This document shows, piece by piece, positions 7,986 through 20,213 of a stretch of DNA of 64,000 bases; the first letter of the stretch is position 1; the number at the start of each line of letters is the position of its first letter. The DNA lies in contig RDYN01000020.1 of the NCBI GenBank assembly GCA_004293365.1, forward strand, positions 1 to 64,000. The letters run 5' to 3'. This DNA comes from Oscillatoriales cyanobacterium. GTDB taxonomy: Bacteria > Cyanobacteriota > Cyanobacteriia > Cyanobacteriales > Microcoleaceae. The translations under genes and the position numbers were made by a program. The notes under the pieces are model-generated. The model was not told the origin of the DNA. It was given only the letters and a program-made list of their open reading frames with translations, and did not search any database.

Positions 7986-8483
7986 GTGGATATAAACCAA
8001 CAAAAAGAACAATTTAGCAACACCTACCTGCAAGCCATAGCAACCGTTTCAGGCTATTCTCTTTACAAACCCTTCGTAGACGACGACAGTGTAGACTGGG
8101 GGATAGCCGCCAAAGGAGGAACAGGCCGCATCCGAGCACCTCGCTTAGAATTGCAGTTAAAATCGACATCAAGGGATGTTCGAGAAAATAACTCGATCCG
8201 CTACCCTCTCAAACTCAAAAACTACGATGACTTGAGAATAGATGACTTCGCCGTACCCCGAATTTTAGTTGTTGTTTTAATCCCCGAAACAATAGCAAAC
8301 TGGTTAACTCAGTCAGAAACAGAAACCTGCATGAATAACTGCGGATATTGGATATCCCTGCGGGGAATGCCAGAAACACAAAACACCACCGCTGTCACAG
8401 TCACTATACCCAGAACCAACCAATTTACAGTCGTCGCCCTTCAGTCAATTATGGAGGGGATTAGCCAAGGAATTAAACCATGA
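7986..8483 (+). CDS. DUF4365 protein, predicted PD-(D/E)xK-like nuclease
   Basis: The 165-residue product has a small-nuclease-like core: D37 in DSVDWGI and the Q57-L-K59 triad end in LELQLKST. This spacing and pattern resembles the PD-(D/E/Q)xK catalytic motif predicted for DUF4365 domains. It starts at a GTG with only a weak ribosome site. The stop overlaps the next gene's ATG (ATGA), so translation is coupled. A cytosine-5 DNA methyltransferase lies convergently just downstream of the partner gene, which hints at restriction or defence. The activity is inferred; DUF4365 has no established function that I can rely on. A 167-bp piece of this gene is duplicated at 4724. Confidence 0.68.
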   Translation: MDINQQKEQFSNTYLQAIATVSGYSLYKPFVDDDSVDWGIAAKGGTGRIRAPRLELQLKSTSRDVRENNSIRYPLKLKNYDDLRIDDFAVPRILVVVLIPETIANWLTQSETETCMNNCGYWISLRGMPETQNTTAVTVTIPRTNQFTVVALQSIMEGISQGIKP

Positions 8484-9025
8484 AAGTCACCCTAAAAGAT
8501 ACCGAAAATTTCACAACAATAGACCTAGATAGACTGAGGAATTACCTGCTACTTCACGGTTGGCATGAAGACAAGCCTTTCTTAGAAAATGCCACTCTTT
8601 GGCACAAACCAGCCGCCGGAGAGGAATTTGAAATATTGCTGCCAAACCAACAAACTCTCGGAGATTATGCCCCCCGCATCCGCGAGGCAATCCTAATCTT
8701 AGAAACCGTAGAAAATCGCTCTCAAATTGAAATTTTAGCAGACTTAATTACCGGGCTTCCCAATACAACTATTCAGGGAGTCGTGATGCAAATTCACACG
8801 CCCAACGCCGACAAATTAAGCGGCGAAATTACCTTATTAGGCGTGATTGCCGACAAATTGCGAAAAATTCAAACCGAACTTGCAGACAAAGATTATATCC
8901 TCGCTATCAAAGCTTATCAAGAACGCTTGCCTTTCGTGTGTACGGGAGATTTGATCAAAGAAAATCATACCTTCATTCTCAAAAATCCCCGCAACTTTAC
9001 TCTAGATGATTTATGGCAAAATTAA
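8480..9025 (+). CDS. hypothetical protein coupled to the DUF4365 gene
   Basis: The 181-residue product is not recognised. It begins MKVTLKDTENFTTIDLDRLR and contains LRNYLLLHGWHED, then a predicted mixed alpha/beta region without membrane segments or a signal peptide. Translation is coupled to the preceding gene through the ATGA overlap, so the two proteins are probably made in fixed ratio and may form a complex. It could be an immunity or specificity partner of the nuclease-like protein, but no motif shows this. Confidence 0.6.
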   Translation: MKVTLKDTENFTTIDLDRLRNYLLLHGWHEDKPFLENATLWHKPAAGEEFEILLPNQQTLGDYAPRIREAILILETVENRSQIEILADLITGLPNTTIQGVVMQIHTPNADKLSGEITLLGVIADKLRKIQTELADKDYILAIKAYQERLPFVCTGDLIKENHTFILKNPRNFTLDDLWQN

Positions 9026-9034
9026 CAGATGGTG

Positions 9035-10057
9035 TTACAGAAGTGAAAGGGCTGGCACTCTTCCCACCGCCCCTACAGAACAAATATCCGCATAAATCTT
9101 ACTTGCTAAAACCCTAGCCAAATTCACAGGAACAGCATTGCCGACCATTTTATATCCGTCAGCAATATACTTGTACTTGAAAATAAAGTCATCCGGGAAA
9201 GTCTGAACTCTCGCACACTCTCGCACAGAAAGCCGACGGTAAGGCTGAGGCGAATTCGGATCGAAAATGCGCTTGTCTTTGGCAACCAAAATCATTTTAC
9301 TAGCTTGAGGGTGGAGAGGCGCGTGTCTGCCGCTGGCTTGAATTGTAAAAGAAGGTTCACCCCAACTTCTAACTCGATTTCGCGACATATAAATGCTGGA
9401 AAATCCCAAATCTGCACATTCGTGATTCGCGACAGAATCGTGATAATTATCTAACTTACCATGAACTAGAATTGGTTCAGCCTGCAAGTCAAAAATCGCA
9501 TCTTGCAGCGTCAAAACCTCGGTTCCAGGTTCGGGAAACTCAAAACCAAAACCCAGATTCTGACGATAACCGACAACAATCACCCTTTGCCTGTCTTGCG
9601 GCACACCAAAATTTTTAGCATTCAGCAACTTGAACGAAACCCGATACCCGATTTGCTCAAACTGCGATAATATATAAGTGAAAGCATCCTGATTTCTGGG
9701 TGCTAAGATACCGCGAACATTCTCAGCTAAAAAAAACAAAGGCTGCTTGTCTCGGACAATTCTGATATACTCCCAAAAAAGTTGACCGCGACTGTCATCA
9801 ATTCCCCGTTTCGCGCCCGCCGCACTCCAACTTTGACACGGAGGCCCGCCAATAATTCCAACACAGTCAGGAATTTCATCAGAATTAATTTTTCTGATAT
9901 CTCTGCGATCTAAAATAGTTTCAGAATGGTTGAAATTATATGTATCCCAAATAGACTTATCATATTCATTCGCCCAAACCGGATTAAACCCAGCCAAGCG
10001 AAAACCTAAATCCAAGCCACCGCAACCCGCAAACAGAGAAATAATATCCAAACCCAC
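9035..10057 (-). CDS. DNA (cytosine-5) methyltransferase
   Basis: The product of about 340 residues has the m5C methyltransferase motifs in order: I (SLFAGCGGLDLGF), IV with the catalytic cysteine (GGPPCQSWS), VI (AENVRG), VIII (PQDRQRVIVVG) and X (GNAVPVNLARV). It transfers methyl groups from S-adenosylmethionine to cytosine C5 in a recognition sequence set by the variable region between VIII and X (SFTIQASGRHAPLHP part). I place the start at a GTG giving VGLDIISLFAG; a TTG 33 bp further upstream or a TTG two codons later are alternatives. It faces the DUF4365 pair with a 9-bp gap. It could be the protective half of a restriction system or an orphan methyltransferase. Confidence 0.9.
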   Translation of the reverse strand: MGLDIISLFAGCGGLDLGFRLAGFNPVWANEYDKSIWDTYNFNHSETILDRRDIRKINSDEIPDCVGIIGGPPCQSWSAAGAKRGIDDSRGQLFWEYIRIVRDKQPLFFLAENVRGILAPRNQDAFTYILSQFEQIGYRVSFKLLNAKNFGVPQDRQRVIVVGYRQNLGFGFEFPEPGTEVLTLQDAIFDLQAEPILVHGKLDNYHDSVANHECADLGFSSIYMSRNRVRSWGEPSFTIQASGRHAPLHPQASKMILVAKDKRIFDPNSPQPYRRLSVRECARVQTFPDDFIFKYKYIADGYKMVGNAVPVNLARVLASKIYADICSVGAVGRVPALSLL

Positions 10058-10209
10058 CTTTTTTTTCCCGCAATAAATAGAATAAATCAATTATAAACCT
10101 CTCTTTTCTTAGATATCTATCTCTTTCTTCTCTCACTCTGCGCCCTCTGCGCCCTCTGCGGTTTATAAAAAAAATATAATTCACACACAAACAGAATTTA
10201 TCATCCTCA

Positions 10210-11496
10210 ATGAATGCAAACTCCATCCTCAAATCTTACCAACACTTCGGCGTCCACCTCGGCCTCGAAAGAATTCACCAACTCCTAGAAAAACTCGACA
10301 ACCCTCACAAACAAGTACCCATTATCCACGTTGCCGGCACAAACGGCAAAGGTTCCGTTTGCGCTTATCTCTCATCGGTACTCGCAGCAGCAGGTTATCG
10401 AGTCGGGCGCTACACATCCCCGCACTTAATCGATTGGACAGAAAGAATTTGTATCAACCAAAAACCGATTTCCCCAACAGCATTGCAAGACTGTTTAGAA
10501 AAAGTTGTCCGCGCTGCTGAAGGTAATACGGAAATTCCGACTCAATTTGAAATCATCACGGCCGCAGCTTGGCTGTATTTTGCCGAACAAAAAGCAGATA
10601 TCGCTGTCATTGAAACCGGATTGGGCGGCAGATTGGATGCGACTAATGTTTGCAAAAATCCCCTTGTCAGCGTGATTACTTCTATCAGTCTCGAACACTG
10701 GCAAATCCTCGGCCCGACTGTCGCTGATATTGCTGGGGAAAAAGCGGGAATTATTAAATCAAAGTGTCCGGTAGTTGTCGGAGAATTGCCGGAATCTGCT
10801 AGATTAGTAGTAGAAAAACGCATTCAAGAATTAGGTTGTCCGGCAGTTTGGGTAAAACCTGCGCTAGATTTAGGAGACGGATTTGTAGAATATCATCCTA
10901 ATCCTGAAATCGGCGTTAATTCGAGTTTATCTGCGGTTAAAATAAGATATAAATTGCCATTGTTGGGACAAGTTCAATTAATGAATTCGGCGATCGCACT
11001 TGCCACTATCCACACCCTGCAAAACCTAGGATGGCAAATCTCCCAAAGTGCGATCGCCAACGGAATCGCCCAAACCCAATGGCCGGGAAGACTTCAGCAG
11101 ACAACTTGGAACAACCGCAACATCCTGATTGACGGCGCGCACAACCCCGCTGCTGCGATCGCCCTGCGCGAATATGTAGACAATCTTACCGCTTCCCCGT
11201 CGCCGATTAACTGGGTAATCGGCATTCTGGCGACGAAAGACTGCGATGATATTTTACAAGCATTACTCAAAAAGGGCGATCGGCTTTATCTCGTTCCCGT
11301 ACCCGATCAAAACTCAGCATCCCCCACAGAATTAGCCGCCATTGCTGAAAAAATCTGCCCTGAATTAACTCTCACTCAAGCTTTTCCCGACTTAACAACA
11401 GCCTTAGATGCGGCTGTTACCGACGAAAACCTCACAATCCTGTGCGGTTCACTTTATCTCGTCGGCTATTTTCTGCAACAACAATCTCAAACTTAA
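10210..11496 (+). CDS. folC: dihydrofolate synthase / folylpolyglutamate synthase
   Basis: The 428-residue product has the Mur-ligase-like fold of FolC. It shows the P-loop HVAGTNGKGSVCAYL (around residue 45), TSPHL and RICIN following it, GLGGRLDATN (about residue 140), and the C-terminal DGAHNPAA motif. The enzyme adds glutamate to dihydropteroate and to folates using ATP in the cytoplasm. Length is normal. It is a housekeeping gene with no obvious functional link to the nuclease and methyltransferase genes beside it. The Uma2 gene converges 5 bp after its stop. Confidence 0.93.
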   Translation: MNANSILKSYQHFGVHLGLERIHQLLEKLDNPHKQVPIIHVAGTNGKGSVCAYLSSVLAAAGYRVGRYTSPHLIDWTERICINQKPISPTALQDCLEKVVRAAEGNTEIPTQFEIITAAAWLYFAEQKADIAVIETGLGGRLDATNVCKNPLVSVITSISLEHWQILGPTVADIAGEKAGIIKSKCPVVVGELPESARLVVEKRIQELGCPAVWVKPALDLGDGFVEYHPNPEIGVNSSLSAVKIRYKLPLLGQVQLMNSAIALATIHTLQNLGWQISQSAIANGIAQTQWPGRLQQTTWNNRNILIDGAHNPAAAIALREYVDNLTASPSPINWVIGILATKDCDDILQALLKKGDRLYLVPVPDQNSASPTELAAIAEKICPELTLTQAFPDLTTALDAAVTDENLTILCGSLYLVGYFLQQQSQT

Positions 11497-11501
11497 ACGC
11501 A

Positions 11502-12077
11502 TCAGGATTGTGTTTCTTCCTCAGTAAAAATCGGAGGCCATAATTCCGAAACGGGCAATTCCCAACCGGGAAAAAGCTCTGGTACTGTTAAAATATCGCC
11601 ATTTGCTAAAATAATCGGTTCACCAGTCGATCGATAAATTGCCACTGTTTCCTCATCAGGATCGATCAGGATGCCGACAACCGCACCCAGCTCTATAAAC
11701 TTCAAAACCTTAGTTTCTATAGCCTTAATGCGATCGCTTTGAGATTTAATTTCAACCACCAAATCAGGGACAAGTTCACCAAAATAACGCGGACTTTGGC
11801 GCAAGCGGGTGGCGCGCACAAACGAAACATCGGGCGCTTTGACGTTTGTATTCGGCATGATGAAACCGCCTGCGGAGTCAAACACTCTCCCCAAGCGACG
11901 TGGATTTATCCAAGCGAAAAGAAAGGCGATGAGACGGCTACTGATTTCACTGGATACGATGTCTGATGGGCCCATAACTGAAATTTTCCCGTCTTCTAGT
12001 TCAATTGTGTAATCTAAACCCGCTTCGGAAAAAAGCGTCTGAACTTGGTTTAAATCTTTGACTGTCATCGCTGTCAT
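11502..12077 (-). CDS. Uma2-family (DUF820) predicted endonuclease
   Basis: The 191-residue product has the Uma2 pattern typical of cyanobacteria: YTIELEDGKISVMGPS near the start, KAPDVSFVRATRL, then LVPDLVVEIKSQSDR, which supplies the D...ExK nuclease-like motif. Uma2 genes are present in dozens of copies in such genomes and their role is unknown. GGGAGAA lies 8 bases before the ATG, supporting this start rather than the ATG three codons later. It is convergent with folC. Confidence 0.86.
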   Translation of the reverse strand: MTAMTVKDLNQVQTLFSEAGLDYTIELEDGKISVMGPSDIVSSEISSRLIAFLFAWINPRRLGRVFDSAGGFIMPNTNVKAPDVSFVRATRLRQSPRYFGELVPDLVVEIKSQSDRIKAIETKVLKFIELGAVVGILIDPDEETVAIYRSTGEPIILANGDILTVPELFPGWELPVSELWPPIFTEEETQS

Positions 12078-12208
12078 AAAAGTTTTCTCCCATTATTCAG
12101 TCGAGTCTTAATTCTAACATAACTCAGAATTTACAACAAATGAATAATTTAAAAGGCGACAAAACACACAATATAGTACAATATAATTATCGAGTTAAAA
12201 TAAACCCA

Positions 12209-12490
12209 ATGACCACTACATCCAAAAACGAACCAACTTTGGTAGATGTAATTGAAAAACTGGACAAGCTATCGGCTAATGTAGATACTCTATCGACAGA
12301 TGTGGACAAGCTATCGACAGACGTGGACAAGCTATCGACAGATGTGGATAAGCTATCGAGGGATTCCGAGAAGTTTAACGATCGCTTTTCTAACTACCAG
12401 CAAGCAACTCAGTGGGTGGTACAGCTTGCTTTTACTCTAATTGCTAGTGCGACTATTACAGTGATAATCACTTCGGTGCTGCGGAAATAA
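12209..12490 (+). CDS. small heptad-repeat coiled-coil membrane protein
   Basis: The 93-residue product begins MTTTSKNEPTLVDVIEKLDK. It contains four to five consecutive heptads of the form DKLSTDV, written in DNA as near-identical 21-bp repeats (12290-12360), and ends in a membrane helix (VQLAFTLIASATITVIITSV). The fold is a parallel coiled coil anchored at the C-terminus. I prefer the second ATG; the upstream ATG at 12140 would add 23 atypical residues. Function unknown. Confidence 0.7.
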   Translation: MTTTSKNEPTLVDVIEKLDKLSANVDTLSTDVDKLSTDVDKLSTDVDKLSRDSEKFNDRFSNYQQATQWVVQLAFTLIASATITVIITSVLRK

Positions 12491-12507
12491 TAAATTCAGG
12501 GAGAAGT

Positions 12508-12576
12508 CAGAAACCGGGTTTTTGACGACAATATTTCGCCACAGCCCTCAGATCGTGCCAAAAACCCGGTTTCTTG
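12508..12576. repeat. GAAACCGGGTTTTT hairpin repeat
   Basis: AGAAACCGGGTTTTTG and its complement CAAAAACCCGGTTTCT are separated by about 38 bp, giving a 15-bp stem. The same stem ends occur at 12693, 19298, 22751 and 22972. Confidence 0.75.
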
Positions 12577-12651
12577 GGCATTGATGCACATCGCACTTTT
12601 CATCTCAATAAGGGCGATTCCCTACGGTATAGCGGCACTTCACGCCCTTTC

Positions 12652-12870
12652 GATAGCTTGGAGAAGCATCCAGGGCGATCGCACTTGGGATTAAGAAACC
12701 GGGTTTCTGTAACAATATTTCGGTGGATGCAAAAGTTATGGCAGAAACCCGGTTTCTGAGGAGCGACGTACTTTGGATAGCTTGGAGAAGCATCCAGGGC
12801 GATCGCACTTGGGATTAAGAAACCGGGTTTCTGTAACAACTTGGAGAAGCATCCAGGGCGATCGCACTTT
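12652..12870. repeat. 124-bp-offset direct repeats with embedded hairpins
   Basis: A 65-bp block starting gatagcttggagaagcatcc is found at 12652 and again at 12776, ending in AAGAAACCGGGTTTCTGTAA both times. A third partial copy starts at 12840. A complete hairpin (12693-12762) lies between the first two copies. No gene is visible in 12491-12880. Confidence 0.8.
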
Positions 12871-12880
12871 CAAATCGCGC

Positions 12881-13303
12881 TCAAGCAATTGCTAGCGGCT
12901 GCTGACTCTGCAAAGCTTGCTGCTGTTGCGCCAGCGATTGCAATTGTTGCTGCTGCTCTGACATCTGCTGTTGCAATGCCGTGATTTGTGGCTGCAAAGT
13001 AGCAGTTAACTCTTGAGCTTTTTGTGCAGCTATATCTCGATATTGAGCCGCAGCATTAGCAGCCGCTTGAGCATCATTGCGATTAGCTACTGCTTGCGGA
13101 TTGTAAATCGAACCCCAAACAGGAACATCTCGGCACCTACGCCAGAATAAGAAGCGAGTGCATTGGCGATCGTATCGCACAATTCCCCAAATATTAATCT
13201 GGCTATTCCAGTAATTAGCAGAATTTTGAGCCTCCTGTCTTTGCTGTTCGAGTTGGCTAACAAAAGCATTAGCTTGATTTATTTGATCTTGGTAGGTTTG
13301 CAA
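12881..13303 (-). CDS. Gln/Ala-rich coiled-coil protein, possibly the displaced end of the subtilase gene
   Basis: The 140-residue reading frame is a glutamine- and alanine-rich coiled coil (ALQQQMSEQQQQLQSLAQQQ) interrupted by a basic Cys-containing stretch (QCTRFLFWRRCRDVPVWG). It has no ATG. The first possible start is TTG at 13303, but the frame stays open upstream to 13384, past the stop of the large subtilase gene on the same strand. It therefore may be the original C-terminal extension of that gene, separated by a frameshift near 13370-13384, or a gene with an unusual start. Function unknown. Confidence 0.5.
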   Translation of the reverse strand: MQTYQDQINQANAFVSQLEQQRQEAQNSANYWNSQINIWGIVRYDRQCTRFLFWRRCRDVPVWGSIYNPQAVANRNDAQAAANAAAQYRDIAAQKAQELTATLQPQITALQQQMSEQQQQLQSLAQQQQALQSQQPLAIA

Positions 13304-13368
13304 GGCTGACTGAGTGCTTTGAATCTGCGATTGCTGGGTAGCAATTAGATTTTTGAAGTCAATCAGCC

Positions 13369-18332
<4,964 letters not shown>

Positions 18333-18336
<4 letters not shown>

Positions 18337-19133
18337 TTTATCAGTATTAGTCGGTGTTTGAATTGTGGCTGGTGATGGGGAAGTTTCAACAAGTTGAGTT
18401 TATCAGTATTATTCGGTGTTTGAATTGTGGCTGGTGATGGGGAAGTTTCAACAAGTTGAGTAGTAGCTGTCGAGGTTTGTTTGTCAGTGGCATCCTTGGC
18501 CGCTTCAGGGATAGTGGCGACTGGTTTTTCCGCCGTCAATTTATCAGGATTAGTCGGTGCTTGAATTGGGGATTCTTTTTCTGCGGAAATCAGGTTGTTT
18601 TTAGTGACCTGTGTTTCCGGTTTATTTTCTTTTTCTGCTAAGGGATCGATTGTTTTGTCAGGTGATATTTTCTTGGCACTTTGATTGTTAGTCAAGGAGT
18701 CAGTGGCTGTCAAAGTGTCATCTTTAATTGCAATTAACGGTGCATCTTTGCTGCTTCCAGTCAGGGTATCTTTGACACTTGCGCCTGACTGGGAACCGGA
18801 TAAGGTGTCGAGTCCGGTACTGCGGCTGACTGACGTGTTTAAACTGCTCTTGAGAGGGTCTGGAACAATTAAGGAATCATCAGATTTATTGCTGCTTGAC
18901 TCGGAAATAGCATCGTTTGATTTCAGCAAATTAGTCGTAACTGATGGTTTATCGGGTTCGATCGCTATTGGATTTTTGCTGTCAATCATCAAGGAACTTT
19001 CGCCGATATTTTGCTTGTTGCTGCTGCTTAAAGGGTTGAGGATAGAATTGTTAGCTGCACTTCCCGGCAAAGTGTCGGCGATTAGAACATCTTTCAGCAG
19101 AACGTTACTTTGACCTTCATTTACGGTTGCCAT
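18333..19133 (-). CDS. N-terminal part of the subtilase gene, cut off by a 62-bp duplication
   Basis: The 266-residue product starts MATVNEGQSNVLLKDVLIAD behind a good AGGAGTG ribosome site. It consists of Ser/Thr/Lys-rich low-complexity sequence with no signal peptide. Near its end it repeats PTNPDKLTAEKPVATIPE, closely matching the start of the downstream frame (DKLTAEKPVDTVAE). The frame is lost inside a 62-bp tandem duplication, after which it reads KLPHHQPQFKHRLILIN and stops. Removing one 62-bp unit joins it in frame to the 13369-18336 gene and gives a single protein of 1,900 residues. I therefore treat it as the 5' part of one gene rather than a separate product. Confidence 0.72.
18337..18460. 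repeat. 62-bp tandem duplication causing a frameshift
   Basis: Bases 18337-18398 and 18399-18460 are nearly identical (starting tttatcagtatta). Since 62 is not divisible by three, the second unit shifts the reading frame of the large minus-strand gene. Confidence 0.9.
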
Positions 19134-19215
19134 TGAGATTACACTCCTAATCTTGGATTAAATGAAAAGTGATACAATGAAATCAAGCGATCGCCAAAAC
19201 GTTGAATTGGCTTCT

Positions 19216-19454
19216 ATACTCTAATTACGGAAGCAAGCCCAAGTTTTTACGCAAATCTCAAAACTTTTTTTTAGATTAGGACTGACGCACTCCGACCTAA
19301 GAAACCGGGTTTTTGACCGAGAAGGCGATCGACCAATATTTTCGCAAAAACCCGGTTTCTGCCTCCTGGACAGCAGATGGAAGTGCGATCGCCCTGTATA
19401 CTCTAATTACGGAAGCAGCCCCAAGTTTTTACGCAAATCTCAAAACTTTTTTTC
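19216..19454. repeat. composite repeat: motif, hairpin, motif (first locus)
   Basis: Two copies of a 55-bp motif containing TTTTTACGCAAATCTCAAAA (19216-19273 and 19397-19454) flank a hairpin whose arms are AAGAAACCGGGTTTTTG and CAAAAACCCGGTTTCT (19298-19361). The same arrangement recurs at 22891-23131. It lies upstream of the subtilase gene (minus) and of the 19509 gene (plus), so the motif may carry promoter information. Confidence 0.8.
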
Positions 19455-19508
19455 CGATCTAATTAGCTACGCACAAATAAACCTGACGATGTAACAGAAT
19501 GTAAAGCT

Positions 19509-20132
19509 ATGGTAGAAACAATCCAAGCCAAAAATATCAAGCTGCGCGACTTAATAGAAAAGTTTGGATTGCAGCGCACTGACGACGCTCAATTTTTTCG
19601 AGAGTGGCAAGATAATTTACCCGAACTAACGGATTTAGAAAAGCAAGCTTTAGATGAAGTCAAGGGCGACTATATCCACTTGTCCGAGTACGAGATTCTG
19701 GAACCTGTGGTTAAGTTAGTGGTGCTTTCTCCCTTGTTGAGAATGGCAGGTTTTTATCGCGCACCATTTTACTTGACTGGCGAGAAAGAGGTGAGAATTG
19801 TTTCCGAAGATGATGGAACTATTGTTACGGGACGCCTGGATTTATTGGTTTTTACGCCTGAGTTTTGGGTGTTGGTAATTGAGGCAAAAAAATCGCAATA
19901 TTCGCTAGAAGCTGGTATTCCTAAAGCTTTGGCGTATATGCTGGGGAGTCCTAATCCTGACAAACCTACTTTGGGATTTGTCACGAATGGGATTGATTTT
20001 ATCTTCTTAAAATTGACGAAACAAGGAACGCCGCAGTATGCTACATCGTATTCTTTCACGCTGAGGAGCGAGGATGGCTTGTACAGGGTGCTGAAGGTGT
20101 TAAAGCGTTTTGCTCAATTGTTTAGGGAGTAG
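19509..20132 (+). CDS. restriction-endonuclease-like protein (HsdR N-terminal type)
   Basis: The 207-residue product has a PD-(D/E)xK-type core: D111 in VTGRLDLLVF and E125-x-K127 in VLVIEAKKSQYS, followed by ALAYMLGSP. This matches the short stand-alone proteins annotated in cyanobacteria as type I restriction R-subunit-like. No helicase domain or methylase accompanies it, so it is unlikely to be a complete type I system. The ATG is preceded by a composite repeat only 55 bp away. Role unknown; nuclease activity is inferred. Confidence 0.7.
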   Translation: MVETIQAKNIKLRDLIEKFGLQRTDDAQFFREWQDNLPELTDLEKQALDEVKGDYIHLSEYEILEPVVKLVVLSPLLRMAGFYRAPFYLTGEKEVRIVSEDDGTIVTGRLDLLVFTPEFWVLVIEAKKSQYSLEAGIPKALAYMLGSPNPDKPTLGFVTNGIDFIFLKLTKQGTPQYATSYSFTLRSEDGLYRVLKVLKRFAQLFRE

Positions 20133-20213
20133 GTTTTTGATGCTGCGAATAGGATGGAAGGGCGATCGCCCTTTTTGTGCTCTGGAAGGGCGATCGCACT
20201 TTTCTCCCCTAAA

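Noticed and set aside
10130-10180. gcgccctctgcgg-type words, also near 200 and 44360, considered as a regulatory motif
   Set aside because: They are short simple-sequence variants before unrelated genes (uraD, folC/methyltransferase, cupin gene) without consistent position.
9035-11496. Reading folC and the methyltransferase as part of one defence island
   Set aside because: folC is a housekeeping gene with normal motifs, so the putative restriction unit is limited to the DUF4365 pair and the methyltransferase.
12574-12839. Several short open frames in the repeat region
   Set aside because: They translate the AAACCGGGTTT hairpins and direct repeats on both strands, with no ribosome site or family match.
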